Assembly: GCF_900119365.1 (NCBI RefSeq)
Contig: NZ_FPJO01000008.1
Location: 235,076-299,075 of the forward strand
Direction of reading: 5' to 3'
Origin: Streptomyces atratus
GTDB lineage: Bacteria; Actinomycetota; Actinomycetes; Streptomycetales; Streptomycetaceae
Length of the DNA: 64,000 nt
The notes below the pieces were generated by a model. It saw nothing but the letters and a program-made list of their open reading frames with translations, was not told the DNA's origin and did no database searches. Positions 18,672 to 27,228 of this stretch are shown piece by piece (the first letter of the stretch is position 1; every line of letters starts with the position of its first letter). A program made the translations under genes and the position numbers.

Positions 18672-19979
18672 ATGAGCACCACTCCCGTCCCGCTGACGGC
18701 CGCCATCCGGCGTTCCTGGGACGCCTCGCGCTATCTCGCCATCGGTATCGCGGTCGCGCTGCTCGCCTATGTGAGCGCGTTCCTCGTGGTGGCGGTGCTG
18801 CTGTTCGCCGCCGTGATCATCGGGCTGCCCGCGCTGCCGGAGGCCGCCAAGGTGCTGCGCCGGTTCGCGGAGTTCGAGCGGCGCAGGGCTGCGGCGCGGC
18901 TGGGCGTGCCGTTCACACCGACGCGGTATCCGCCGCTGGACAACGGTGAACTGTCCGAGCGGGTACGGCGGGTGCTCGCCGATCCGACGGTCTGGCGCGA
19001 CGCGCTCTGGCTGCCCCTCCAGGCGCTCATGGGCAATGCCATCGGCTACCTCGCGATGGTGCTGTGGCCGGTCGGGCTCCTGGTGGACGGGGTCGCACTG
19101 CCGGTCGTGCATCTGCTGGACCGGCGCGCCGCCGACGAGTACGGGACCCCGTTGCCCGAGCGGCAGGGGTGGGTGCTGCGCTGGCACGGCGTACTCGCGG
19201 ACCTGTCGGCCGGCTGGACACGGTCGCTGCTCACCTCGTCGCCGTCGGCCGCGCTCGCCGAACGGATCGCCCAGCTGACCGAGAGCCGGGCCGGCGCGGT
19301 CGAGGCGCACGGTGCCGAACTGCGGCGCATCGAACGCGATCTGCACGACGGAGCCCAGGCCAGGATCGTCGCCCTGTCGCTGCGCATCGGCCTCGCCAGA
19401 CAGCTCCTGGACAGCGACCCGGCCGCCGCGCGCATCCGCCTGGACGAGGCACAGGACGGCGCGGAGGCGGCCCTCGCGGAACTGCGGCACGTGGTGCGCG
19501 GCATCCATCCGCCGGTGCTGACGGACCGCGGACTGGCGGGCGCGGTCCGGGCGTTGGCCGCCGACGCGGGCGTGCCCGTCACCGCGGAGCTGGACGGTGT
19601 CGAGGACGGCCGGCGGCTTCCGGCCGCGATCGAGGCCGCCGCCTACTACGTCATCGCCGAGGCGCTCACCAACATCAGCAAACACAGCGGTGCGACAGCC
19701 GCGACTGTGAGCATCGAACGTACCCCCGGCACCCTGCGCGTGACCATCAGCGACAATGGGCACGGCGGCGCGGGCGAACGGCACGGCACCTGGGAGAAGC
19801 CCTCCACCGGCGGCGATCGCCCGAGCCCCCGGCCCACGTGGGCAACGGACCGGGGTGGGTCCGGCAGCGGGCTGGTCGGCATCGGACGGCGGATCGCCGC
19901 CCTGGACGGCACCACCCGCATCAGCAGCCCCATCGGGGGGCCGACGGACATCGAAGTGGAGCTGCCGTGCGGATCGTGA
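18672..19979 (+). CDS. Sensor histidine kinase, NarL-type (HisKA_3)
   Basis: A 435-aa membrane kinase. Two hydrophobic stretches lie at about residues 22-50, followed by a sensor-like segment with another hydrophobic pair near 115-140 (LMGNAIGYLAMVLWPVGLLVDGVAL). The HisKA_3 phospho-acceptor is ERDLHDGAQARIVALSLRIG, with His225; the HATPase N-box is AEALTNISKHSGA, with G-boxes SDNGHGGAG and GSGLVGIGRRIAALDG. Between the two G-boxes there are about 30 Pro/Ser/Gly-rich residues that lengthen the ATP lid. Its end overlaps the response regulator by 13 bases, so they form a pair. Confidence 0.93.
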   Translation: MSTTPVPLTAAIRRSWDASRYLAIGIAVALLAYVSAFLVVAVLLFAAVIIGLPALPEAAKVLRRFAEFERRRAAARLGVPFTPTRYPPLDNGELSERVRRVLADPTVWRDALWLPLQALMGNAIGYLAMVLWPVGLLVDGVALPVVHLLDRRAADEYGTPLPERQGWVLRWHGVLADLSAGWTRSLLTSSPSAALAERIAQLTESRAGAVEAHGAELRRIERDLHDGAQARIVALSLRIGLARQLLDSDPAAARIRLDEAQDGAEAALAELRHVVRGIHPPVLTDRGLAGAVRALAADAGVPVTAELDGVEDGRRLPAAIEAAAYYVIAEALTNISKHSGATAATVSIERTPGTLRVTISDNGHGGAGERHGTWEKPSTGGDRPSPRPTWATDRGGSGSGLVGIGRRIAALDGTTRISSPIGGPTDIEVELPCGS

Positions 19980-20626
19980 TCGCCGAGGACAACGCGCTGT
20001 TGCGGGAGGGCCTGATCCTGCTGCTCACCGGCTCGGGCCACGAGGTGGTGGCCGACGCGGCGACCGGACCCGAAGTGCTGCCCGCCCTGCTGGAACACCG
20101 CCCGGACGCCGCCGTGCTCGATGTGCGGCTCCCGCCCAGCTTCCGCGACGAGGGGCTGCGCGCCGCGCTCGCCGCCCGCGCGGAGCTGCCCGAGCTGCCG
20201 ATCCTGGTGCTCTCGCAGTACGTGGAGGAGACGTACGCCGCCGAGCTGCTCGCCCAGGGCGCGCAGGGCATCGGCTATCTCCTGAAGGACCGGATCGGCC
20301 GGGTCGACCAGTTCCTCCAGGCGCTGGACCGGGTGGCGGCCGGCGGCACGGCGCTCGACCCCGAGGTCGTGACCCAGCTGCTGACCCGCAAGTCGTCGGC
20401 CGAGCCGCTGCGGAGCCTCACCCCGCGCGAGCGCGAAGTGCTGGAACTGATGGCCCAGGGCAAGGCGAACGGCACCATCGCCGCCGAACTCGTCGTGACG
20501 GAACGGGCGGTGAGCAAACACATCGGCTCGATCTTCGCCAAGCTCGGCCTGGAACCCGACGACGGCACGGTGCACCGACGGGTGCTGGCGGTGCTGGCGT
20601 ATCTGGAGGGCAAGGGGACGCGCTGA
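19967..20626 (+). CDS. Response regulator, LuxR/NarL family
   Basis: A 219-aa regulator. The receiver domain has the acidic pair ED at residues 7-8, phospho-acceptor Asp52 in AAVLDVRLP, a Ser in VLSQYVEE, and Lys in GYLLKDRIGRV. The C-terminal HTH is LTPREREVLELMAQGKANGTIAAELVVTERAVSKHIGSIFAKLGL. GTG start inside the kinase gene's 3' end. The pair sits beside a divergent FtsX-type ABC system, the most likely regulated target. Confidence 0.95.
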   Translation: MRIVIAEDNALLREGLILLLTGSGHEVVADAATGPEVLPALLEHRPDAAVLDVRLPPSFRDEGLRAALAARAELPELPILVLSQYVEETYAAELLAQGAQGIGYLLKDRIGRVDQFLQALDRVAAGGTALDPEVVTQLLTRKSSAEPLRSLTPREREVLELMAQGKANGTIAAELVVTERAVSKHIGSIFAKLGLEPDDGTVHRRVLAVLAYLEGKGTR

Positions 20627-20633
20627 CCCGGAG

Positions 20634-20657
20634 CCGTACCCGTACCCGTACCCGTAC
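20634..20657. repeat. CCGTAC hexamer repeat, four copies
   Basis: Four perfect tandem copies of CCGTAC immediately after the response-regulator gene, at the left edge of the kinase remnant. Looks like replication slippage; it may mark the breakpoint at which the remnant lost its 5' end. Confidence 0.7.
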
Positions 20658-20670
20658 CCCGTGAAGGCCG

Positions 20671-20903
20671 CTGCTCGACGGGGTGTGGTTCCTGGAGGCC
20701 GACCCGGCCCTGCGGGTACGGCGGCTCGTCGAGCGGCATGTGCGGTTCGGGAGCCGCGACCGTACGCCGAGCGCGTGCGGTTCGGGAAGCCGCGACCGTA
20801 CGCCGAGCGGTGGGTGGCGGAGTCCGACGAGGTCAACGCGCGCCTGGTCGAGCGAAGGCGGGCCGGCGCCGACCTCGTCGTGCGGCAGGGTCCGGAGACC
20901 TGA
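20671..20903 (+). pseudogene. C-terminal remnant of a nucleoside/nucleotide kinase-like gene
   Basis: The reading frame starting LLDGVWFLEADPALRVRRLVERH and the final frame KPRPYAERWVAESDEVNARLVERR...VVRQGPET together match the C-terminal part of P-loop uridine-kinase-like proteins of actinomycetes (a V.FLE.DP..R..RLV.RH...G stretch and W...D..N..L pattern). The N-terminal P-loop half is missing. The two frames are separated by a 35-bp tandem duplication; removing 35 bp restores one frame. So it is both truncated and frameshifted. Confidence 0.7.
20740..20808. repeat. 35-bp tandem duplication in the kinase remnant
   Basis: GTGCGGTTCGGGAGCCGCG at 20740 recurs as GTGCGGTTCGGGAAGCCGCG at 20775, each running through CCGTACGCCGAGC. 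The copies differ by one missing A in the first. The 35-bp offset is not a multiple of three and breaks the frame. Confidence 0.85.
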
Positions 20904-20974
20904 GCCCCGCTCGCGTCGACCGGCCCGGAAGGGCAGGATGCTGTGTGCCGTGTCGCGTCACCAGGAGGTCCCGC

Positions 20975-22102
20975 ATGTCCAGCCGGAGCCGGCCCGTACC
21001 GTTCACCGCCGACGACTACCGGGCCCGTATGACGCGCGCGGCCGAGACCGCCGCCGAGGCCGGGCTCGCGGGCGTCCTGGTCGCGCCCGGACCCGACCTC
21101 GTGTACCTCACCGGCTATCAGCCCGTGAACACCGAACGCCTCACCGTCCTCGTCCTCACGGCCGGTCAGGACCCGGTCCTCGTCGTTCCGACGCTGGAGG
21201 CCCCGGACGCCGAGAAGGCCGTCGGTGCCCCGGCCCTCACCCTGCGGGACTGGACCGACGGCAAGGATCCCTACGCCGTCACCGCGCCGCTGCTCGACGA
21301 CGCGGGCCGCTTCGGGATCAGCGACAACGCCTGGGCGATGCATCTGCTCGGGCTGCAGCGCACCCTGCCGGGCACCTCGTACGTCTCCCTCACCGAGGCG
21401 CTGCCGATGCTGCGCGCGGTGAAGGACACCCATGAGCTGGAGCGGCTCGCGGCCGCCGGAGCCGCGGCCGACGCCACGTACGAGGAGATCCTCAAGGTGC
21501 GCTTCTCCGGCCGCAAGGAGACCGAAATCGCCGCCGAACTGGCCGAGCTGCTCAAGAAGTTCGGGCACTCCCAGGTCGACTTCACGGTCGTCGGCTCCGG
21601 CCCCAACGGCGCCAATCCGCACCACGAGGCCGGTGACCGCACCATCGAGCGGGGCGACATGGTCGTACTCGACTTCGGCGGCCTCAAGCACGGCTACGGC
21701 TCGGACACCTCCCGTACGGTCCACGTCGGTGAACCCACCGCCGAGGAGCAGCGGGTCCACGACATCGTGCGGGAGGCGCAGGAGGCGGGCTGCGAGGCGG
21801 TCCGGCCGGGCGTCGCCTGCCAGGAGATCGACCGCGCGGCCCGCGCGGTCATCACCGAGTTCGGCTACGGCGAACGCTTCATCCACCGCACCGGCCACGG
21901 CATCGGCGTCACCACCCACGAACCGCCCTACATGATCGAGGGCGAGGAGCAGCCGCTGGTGCCCGGGATGTGCTTCTCCGTGGAGCCGGGCATCTACCTG
22001 CCGGGCCGGTTCGGCGTACGGATCGAGGACATCGTGACCGTGACCGAGGACGGCGGCCGACGCCTCAACAGCACCGCGCGCGAGCTGGCGATCGTCGAGT
22101 AG
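20975..22102 (+). CDS. M24 family Xaa-Pro aminopeptidase
   Basis: A 375-aa dinuclear metallopeptidase of the pita-bread fold that removes N-terminal residues before proline from peptides in the cytoplasm. The N-terminal creatinase-like domain (residues 1-135) has YLTGYQPVNTERLTVLVL. Metal ligands are visible: Asp in VVLDFGG, Asp in GSDTSRTVHVG, His in HRTGHGIGV, Glu in FSVEPGIYLPG and Glu in VRIEDIV. AGGAGG sits 6 bases before the chosen ATG; in-frame codons upstream run through the kinase remnant and are not coding. A strong terminator follows. Confidence 0.93.
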   Translation: MSSRSRPVPFTADDYRARMTRAAETAAEAGLAGVLVAPGPDLVYLTGYQPVNTERLTVLVLTAGQDPVLVVPTLEAPDAEKAVGAPALTLRDWTDGKDPYAVTAPLLDDAGRFGISDNAWAMHLLGLQRTLPGTSYVSLTEALPMLRAVKDTHELERLAAAGAAADATYEEILKVRFSGRKETEIAAELAELLKKFGHSQVDFTVVGSGPNGANPHHEAGDRTIERGDMVVLDFGGLKHGYGSDTSRTVHVGEPTAEEQRVHDIVREAQEAGCEAVRPGVACQEIDRAARAVITEFGYGERFIHRTGHGIGVTTHEPPYMIEGEEQPLVPGMCFSVEPGIYLPGRFGVRIEDIVTVTEDGGRRLNSTARELAIVE

Positions 22103-22147
22103 CCGGACACGGGGCGGGGCGCGAGGTGCGTCCCGCCCCGTGTCCGG
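22103..22147. terminator. Bidirectional terminator between M24 peptidase gene and treZ
   Basis: Inverted repeat with 16-bp perfect arms (CCGGACACGGGGCGGG and its complement) and a 13-base loop. It starts at the first base after the peptidase stop codon and ends 4 bases before the treZ stop on the other strand. Confidence 0.85.
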
Positions 22148-22151
22148 ACCG

Positions 22152-23954
22152 TCAGCCGTCGGTCAGCACCACGCAGGACTCCGGAGGCAGGCGCAGCAGC
22201 CCGTCGGCGCCCGGGGCCTCCACCGGCTCCCACGCCGCGACCACCCGGTCCCCGCCGCCCCGGCGCCGCCCGCCGCCCAGCGGGATCGTGGCCGGCTTCT
22301 CGCCGAGGTTGACCGCGATCCGCAGATCGCCCCTGCGGTACGCCAGCCAGCGCGCCTGTTCGTCGTGGGCGGTGCGCACCGACGCCAGGTCCGGGTCGTG
22401 GAGGTCGGGCAGGGCGCGGCGCAGCGCGATCAGCTCGCGGTACCAGGCGAGCAGCCGGGCGTGCGGCTCCTGCGAGGGTTCGTTCCAGTCCAGACAGGAA
22501 CGGTTCCGGGTGGCCGGGTCCTGCGGGTCGGGAATGTCGTCGGACACCCAGCCGTGCGCCGCGAACTCCCGCCGCCGGCCGCTGCGTACGGCCTCGGCGA
22601 GCTCCGGATCGGTGTGGTCGGTGAAGAACTGCCAGGGGGTGCGCGCGCCCCACTCCTCGCCCATGAACAGCATCGGCGTGAAGGGCCCGGTCAGGACGAG
22701 GGCCGCGGCGCAGGCCAGCAGGCCGGGGGAGAGGGCGGCGGAGAGCCGGTCGCCCAGGGCCCGGTTGCCGATCTGGTCGTGGGTCTGGGCGTAGCCGACG
22801 AAGCGGTGGGCGGGCGTGCGGGTGATGTCGACGGGGCGGCCGTGGGTGCGGCCCCGGAAGCTGGAGTACGTGCCGTTGTGGAAGAACGCGCTCGTCACGG
22901 TCTTGGCGAGGGCGGCCAGCGGAGCCTCGGCGAAGTCCGCGTAGTAGCCCTGGGACTCCCCGGTGAGCGCGGTGTGCAGGGCGTGGTGGAAGTCGTCGTT
23001 CCACTGGGCGTGCAGACCGATGCCGCCCGATTCGCGGGGGGTCGTGGTCCGCGGGTCGCAGAGGTCGGACTCGGCGATCAGCGGGAGCGGACGGCCCAGC
23101 TCGGCCGCGAGCGCGTCGGCCGCCGTGGACAGCTCCTCCAGGAAGGTCAGCGCCCGCCCGTCGGCCAGGGTGTGGACCGCGTCGAGCCGCAGCCCGTCGA
23201 GCCGGTAGTCCCGCAGCCAGGCGAGCGCGCTGCCCAGCAGGAACGCCCGCACCTCGTCCGAACCGGGGGCGTCGAGGTTGACCGCCGCACCCCACGGCGT
23301 GTGATGGGTCTCGGTGAAGTACGGGCCGAAGGCCGGGAGATGATTGCCGGACGGGCCGAGGTGGTTGTGGACCACGTCCAGGAGGACCGCGAGCCCGAGA
23401 CCGTGCGCCGTGTCGACGAAGCGCTTGAGCCCCTCCGGCCCCCCGTACGGCTCGTGCACGGCCCAGAGCGACACCCCCTCGTACCCCCACCCGTGGGTGC
23501 CGGGGAACGGGCAGACCGGCATCAGCGACACATGGGTGACGCCGAGCTCGGCGAGGTGGCCCAGCCGGGCGGCCGCGGCGTCGAAGGTGCCCTCGTCGGT
23601 GTACGTACCGATGTGCAGCTCGTACAGGACGGCGCCCGGAAGTCCCCGGCCGGCCCAGTCGCTGCGCCATTCGAACAGCGAGTGGTCGACGACGGCGCTC
23701 TCGCCGTCCGGCCCGTCCGGCTGGCGGCGTGAACGCGGATCGGGAAGCACACGCAGGCCGGCACCGCCCCCGTCGCTGCCGCCCTCTTCGCCGTCGCCCC
23801 CGTCCAGGACGAAGCCGTAGCGGTCCCCGTCAGAGGCCTCCGCCTCGGCCGTCCACCAGCCGTCCCGCCCGGGATCACGTCCCATCGTCCGCAGCTCGCC
23901 CGACAGCCGCAGCCCGACCGAGTCCGCATCCGGTGCCCATACCTCGAACAGCAT
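22152..23954 (-). CDS. treZ: Malto-oligosyltrehalose trehalohydrolase
   Basis: A 600-aa GH13 enzyme that releases free trehalose from maltooligosyl-trehalose made by TreY, in the cytoplasm. It opens with MLFEVWAPDADSVGLRL (N-terminal CBM48-like domain). GH13 regions are visible: DVVHNHLGPSGN, LDGLRLDAVHTL with the nucleophile Asp, LIAESDL with the acid Glu, and QTHDQIGN. The trehalohydrolase-type LFMGEEWGARTPWQFFTDH is also present. A Gly/Glu/Asp-rich insert (GGDGEEGGSDGGGAG) lies near residue 60. It is alone, about 5 kb downstream of treY, although these genes normally adjoin. Confidence 0.95.
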   Translation of the reverse strand: MLFEVWAPDADSVGLRLSGELRTMGRDPGRDGWWTAEAEASDGDRYGFVLDGGDGEEGGSDGGGAGLRVLPDPRSRRQPDGPDGESAVVDHSLFEWRSDWAGRGLPGAVLYELHIGTYTDEGTFDAAAARLGHLAELGVTHVSLMPVCPFPGTHGWGYEGVSLWAVHEPYGGPEGLKRFVDTAHGLGLAVLLDVVHNHLGPSGNHLPAFGPYFTETHHTPWGAAVNLDAPGSDEVRAFLLGSALAWLRDYRLDGLRLDAVHTLADGRALTFLEELSTAADALAAELGRPLPLIAESDLCDPRTTTPRESGGIGLHAQWNDDFHHALHTALTGESQGYYADFAEAPLAALAKTVTSAFFHNGTYSSFRGRTHGRPVDITRTPAHRFVGYAQTHDQIGNRALGDRLSAALSPGLLACAAALVLTGPFTPMLFMGEEWGARTPWQFFTDHTDPELAEAVRSGRRREFAAHGWVSDDIPDPQDPATRNRSCLDWNEPSQEPHARLLAWYRELIALRRALPDLHDPDLASVRTAHDEQARWLAYRRGDLRIAVNLGEKPATIPLGGGRRRGGGDRVVAAWEPVEAPGADGLLRLPPESCVVLTDG

Positions 23955-24123
23955 TGCAACGCTCCTCGTCTCCTCGCCCCGTGCCCCATCGTCGGCAGCA
24001 GCCGCGATCACCGGCCCACGACACTGGATCGAGCCCGTTACTGGCGATTAAGGTCTGGTTCTGATCATTGCCCCGCCGGGTTCCGCTCAATACGCACTCC
24101 CTCTTACGGCTGTGGAGGCCGAG

Positions 24124-24703
24124 ATGACTGTGCCGTCGTTCCCGCCCGGCTTCCTCTGGGGAGCCTCCGCATCCGCCTTCCGGACCGAGGGGGCGGCCGA
24201 CACGAGGGGTACGAGAAGACCGACTTCGGCTGGCCCGTCGTTCCCGACGGCCTGCGCGAGACCCTCGTCCAGCTCCACCACCGCTTCGGCGACCGGCTCC
24301 CGCCGCTCTACATCACCGAGAACGGCTGTGCCGTCGACGAGCCCGCCGAGGACACCCGCCGCATCGCCTACCTGGAAGGGCACCTGCGGGCCCTGCGCAC
24401 GGCCATCGACGCGGGTGTCGACGTGCGCGCTACTTCACCTGGTCGCTCACCGACAATGTCGAGTGGATCGAGGGCGCCAGCAAGCGCTTCGGCCTGGTCC
24501 ACATCGACTACGAGACACTGCGCCGGACCCCCAAGGACTCGTACGGGAAGACGGCGGCCGGGGACGGCAACCTGCTGCTCGACGTGGGGCCGCTCGGCGA
24601 GGACGCGACGATCCCCGCCGAGCAGCAGCTCCGCCCGGAATGGCTGGCGGAACTCACCCCCCGCACTCAGATCAGATGGATGCGTTCCTGGTTGATGCGA
24701 TGA
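24124..24703 (+). pseudogene. Decayed GH1 beta-glucosidase fused to an alpha-L-fucosidase tail
   Basis: The ATG frame gives TVPSFPPGFLWGASASAF, the start of GH1 enzymes, for about 28 codons. A large internal deletion follows and the next frame gives YEKTDFGWPVVPDGL and LYITENGCAVDEP, the C-terminal GH1 region with the nucleophile motif ITENG. A second shift near 24430 leads to YFTWSLTDNVEWIEGASKRFGLVHIDY. This frame then runs straight into GDGNLLLDVGPLGEDATIPAEQ, which belongs to GH29 alpha-L-fucosidases, and ends at 24703 inside an opposing GNAT remnant. At least three lesions; not functional. Confidence 0.85.
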
Positions 24704-24768
24704 CCGGCCCGCGCGAACGCGGCTGCCATCGGCGCGTTGCTCCGGTCGGTGGCGCCGCGCGCGGATGA
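24667..24768 (-). pseudogene. C-terminal remnant of a GNAT acetyltransferase gene
   Basis: On the minus strand this reads SARGATDRSNAPMAAAFARA, then GHRINQERIHLI and a stop. The T..SN.PM...F...G pattern is the end of the same GNAT type as the intact gene at 24960-25913 (ATDLGNVPMAKSFARLGY), but the sequence is different, so it is a separate lost paralogue. Only about 33 codons remain. Between here and 24960 I see nothing else. Confidence 0.65.
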
Positions 24769-24959
24769 CCAGATCGGTCATGGAACAGTCCTCCGGAAGA
24801 AGCGGTGCGCTTCCGGTCAGACCGAAACCGGAACCGCCCGGCGAACGGGACGGGAGCGCGGGAATGAAGTGGTACGTGTACGCACTGTTCTCGCCTCCTT
24901 CCTCGGTTCTCGGGCGGAGCAGTCACCGTAACCGGCGAGCCGGTCGGCCGTCCACCGAT

Positions 24960-25913
24960 TCAGTTCCACACCATGTCGAAGGAGCGCTCGAAGTTCACGT
25001 ACCCGAGGCGCGCGAAGGACTTGGCCATCGGTACGTTGCCGAGGTCGGTGGCGGCCCGGATCCGTGCCACGCCGTCCTGCGCGGCCAGCACCCGGGTGCC
25101 CTCGGCGAGGACGTCGTCGATGTAGCCGTGGCCGCGCCGGGCGGGCAGCACACCGATGTACGCGATGATCGGGTTGTAGCTGTTGCGCGCCGGGATCACG
25201 AACCCGACCGGTTCACCGTCCGGGAGCTCGGCGATCCGCCACCACTCGCGCGGGGTCCGGTACTCCGCCAGCTCCTCGTCGTAGTGCTTCTCGGCGGCCT
25301 CGCGGGCACTGAGCCCGGACGCCAGGTCGGCCTGCCCGTGGGCGTCGAGGGTGCCCTCCATCACCGGTGTCATCAGCGCGAGGAGATCCTCGCGACCGTC
25401 GACCGGGCGGAACCGGAGCCGGCCGCTGCCGGCGGGGACCGGCGTGCCGGCGCGCCACTCCAGGCGGAGCCGCTCGACCAGCATCCGCGCACCGGAACGC
25501 TCCATGACCCGGATCCGGGCCTCGACGGCGTCGCGGACGGCCGGGTCCTCGCGCCAGTCGGCCGGTACGAAGCGTCCGTACTCGGGCCGCGGGGCGCCGG
25601 CCGGCACGACCGCGGCCGTCGCCGTCTCCAGCAGCTTCAGGCCGATCTCGCCGCGGTCGGGCTCGGGCAGGGTGTCGTCCAGGTCGAAGAAGTCGAGGAG
25701 CAGCGGCGCCTCCCCGCTCAGGCTCCACCACGCGATCCGTGCCACCAGGTGTTCGCCGCGCATCGCCACCCACATCCACTCGGGGCGGCGACGCCCGCTC
25801 TCCAGGTCGTCGGCGAGTTCGTGATCGAGGGTGTACGAAAGCCGGCGGAAGAGCCCGAGCTCCTGCGGACCGGCGAGCGGACGGATGGTCAGTTCCTGTG
25901 GTGCAAGGGTCAC
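24960..25913 (-). CDS. GNAT family N-acetyltransferase, two-domain
   Basis: A 317-aa protein, about twice the size of a single GNAT domain. The N-terminal half (PLAGPQELGLFRRLSYTLDHELADDL...WMWVAMRGEHLVARIAWW) looks like a degenerate GNAT fold; the C-terminal half carries the cofactor site (IAYIGVLPARRGHGYIDDVLAEGT) and ATDLGNVPMAKSFARLGYVNFERSF. Tandem GNATs of this sort usually have one catalytic half. GTG start with GAGGAGC upstream. Substrate unknown; neighbours are remnants and an FHA gene and give no clue. Confidence 0.85.
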   Translation of the reverse strand: MTLAPQELTIRPLAGPQELGLFRRLSYTLDHELADDLESGRRRPEWMWVAMRGEHLVARIAWWSLSGEAPLLLDFFDLDDTLPEPDRGEIGLKLLETATAAVVPAGAPRPEYGRFVPADWREDPAVRDAVEARIRVMERSGARMLVERLRLEWRAGTPVPAGSGRLRFRPVDGREDLLALMTPVMEGTLDAHGQADLASGLSAREAAEKHYDEELAEYRTPREWWRIAELPDGEPVGFVIPARNSYNPIIAYIGVLPARRGHGYIDDVLAEGTRVLAAQDGVARIRAATDLGNVPMAKSFARLGYVNFERSFDMVWN

Positions 25914-26097
25914 ACAAGCTCCTCGGGCTGCGCAGGCGTGCCTTCCGGCGGATGCCGGGCGGCCTGCGGCGGGAGACAGTAGCAACGTCCCCGCGGCCGT
26001 GCGCGGGGATATTCGCGGCAGGGCGTTCCGCGCGGCCCGGGGCGGGACACGGGAGCGTTCTGGACACTCCGGGGCGGTCGGACCGACAATCGGCTGT

Positions 26098-26664
26098 GTG
26101 ACGTCCTCCTTCGAGTCCCACACGTATCCCGTGCGGCTGTCCGACGCCCAGCGCGACCGCGTGCTCGGCGTACTCAGAGACGGCGCGGCGGAGGGAAAGC
26201 TGTCCCACGACACCTTCATGCGGCGCATGGAGCTGGCCCTCACCGCCCGGCGCTCCGAGGAACTGGACGCACTCACCGCCGACCTGGAGGGCGAGGGCCG
26301 CTGGTCACGGCGGATACTCCGGGTCGTGGGCGGGGTGTCCGGATTTCCTGGCCGGGTACGCCGGGTCTGGCAGACCGAGCGGCTCCCGAAGCTCCTGCTC
26401 CCCACCCCCAGCCCGCACCCCCTGCTGATCGGCCGCGATCCCGGGAACGGTCTGCGGCTCAACCACGAGACCGTCTCCCGGATGCACGCGGAGCTCACCG
26501 CGCGGGGCGGCTGCTGGCTGCTGCGCGACCTCGGCTCGACCAACGGCACCTGCGTCAACGGCCAGCGGGTCACCGGCACGGTCCCGGTCCGCGACGGGGA
26601 CCAGGTGAGCTTCGGGCGGATGAGCTTCCGGCTCTCCGCGCCCGTCCTCGGGCCTCCGGACTGA
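26098..26664 (+). CDS. DUF1707 and FHA domain protein
   Basis: A 188-aa protein. Residues 10-62 form the DUF1707 helical module (VRLSDAQRDRVLGVLRDGAAEGKLSHDTFMRRMELAL, ARRSEELDALTADL). Residues about 105-180 are an FHA domain that binds phosphothreonine: LLIGRDPGNGLRLNHETVSRMHAELT and LLRDLGSTNGTCVNGQRV, with the conserved GR, S..H and N.T residues. It is probably a cytoplasmic adaptor in Ser/Thr-kinase signalling. GTG start; no kinase gene lies nearby. Confidence 0.9.
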   Translation: MTSSFESHTYPVRLSDAQRDRVLGVLRDGAAEGKLSHDTFMRRMELALTARRSEELDALTADLEGEGRWSRRILRVVGGVSGFPGRVRRVWQTERLPKLLLPTPSPHPLLIGRDPGNGLRLNHETVSRMHAELTARGGCWLLRDLGSTNGTCVNGQRVTGTVPVRDGDQVSFGRMSFRLSAPVLGPPD

Positions 26665-26690
26665 GATCCCTCGCCCGGGGCCCGGCCGGT

Positions 26691-27228
26691 TCAGGACCGC
26701 TGGTGCAGTCCGCGTCCGCCGAGGGTGAGAAAGACCTCGCCGACCGCCTCGGAGAGCGTCGGATGGGCGTGGACGTGACGGGCCACATCCCCCGGTTCGG
26801 CGTCCCAGCCGACGACGAGCTGACTCTCGGCGATCATCTCGGAGACGTGCGGTCCGACGAGATGCACCCCGAGCACCCGGCCGCCGCGCTCGGCGACGAC
26901 CTTCACCATGCCGCCCCGCCCGTGCACCGTTCCCTTGGCCACCGCGGTCAGCGGCATGCTGCCCACTATGACGTCGTGCCCGGCGTTACGGGCCTCCGCC
27001 TCGGTCAGGCCCACCGCGGCGGTCTGCGGGGACGAGTACGTGACCCGGGGGACGGCGGCGTAGTCCACCGCCGGTGAGGGCAGACCGGCCAGCGTCTCGG
27101 CGACCAGCAGACCCTCCGCGAACGACGCGTGGGCCAGCCCGAGGGACGGCGGCGGCAGCAGATCGCCCACCACATGGATGCCCGGCACGGACGTTTCGAG
27201 ACGCGACCAGTCGACGGGCGCGACGCGC
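26691..27228 (-). pseudogene. C-terminal remnant of a dihydrolipoyl dehydrogenase-like gene
   Basis: About 179 codons on the minus strand: VPGIHVVGDLLPPPSLGLAH with the FAD-binding Gly-Asp, the dimerisation domain (VPRVTYSSPQTAAVGLTEAEA), and HVHAHPTLSEAVGEVFLTLGG with the catalytic His-Glu pair. The whole FAD/NAD N-terminal half is missing; sense stops just before PVDWSRLETS at about 27226, where a LysR remnant starts on the other strand. No start codon or promoter remains, so it is not functional. Confidence 0.85.

Noticed and set aside
20738..20974. N-terminal extension of the M24 peptidase
   Set aside because: The frame is open but passes through the kinase remnant; the AGGAGG before 20975 and the usual family length argue against it.
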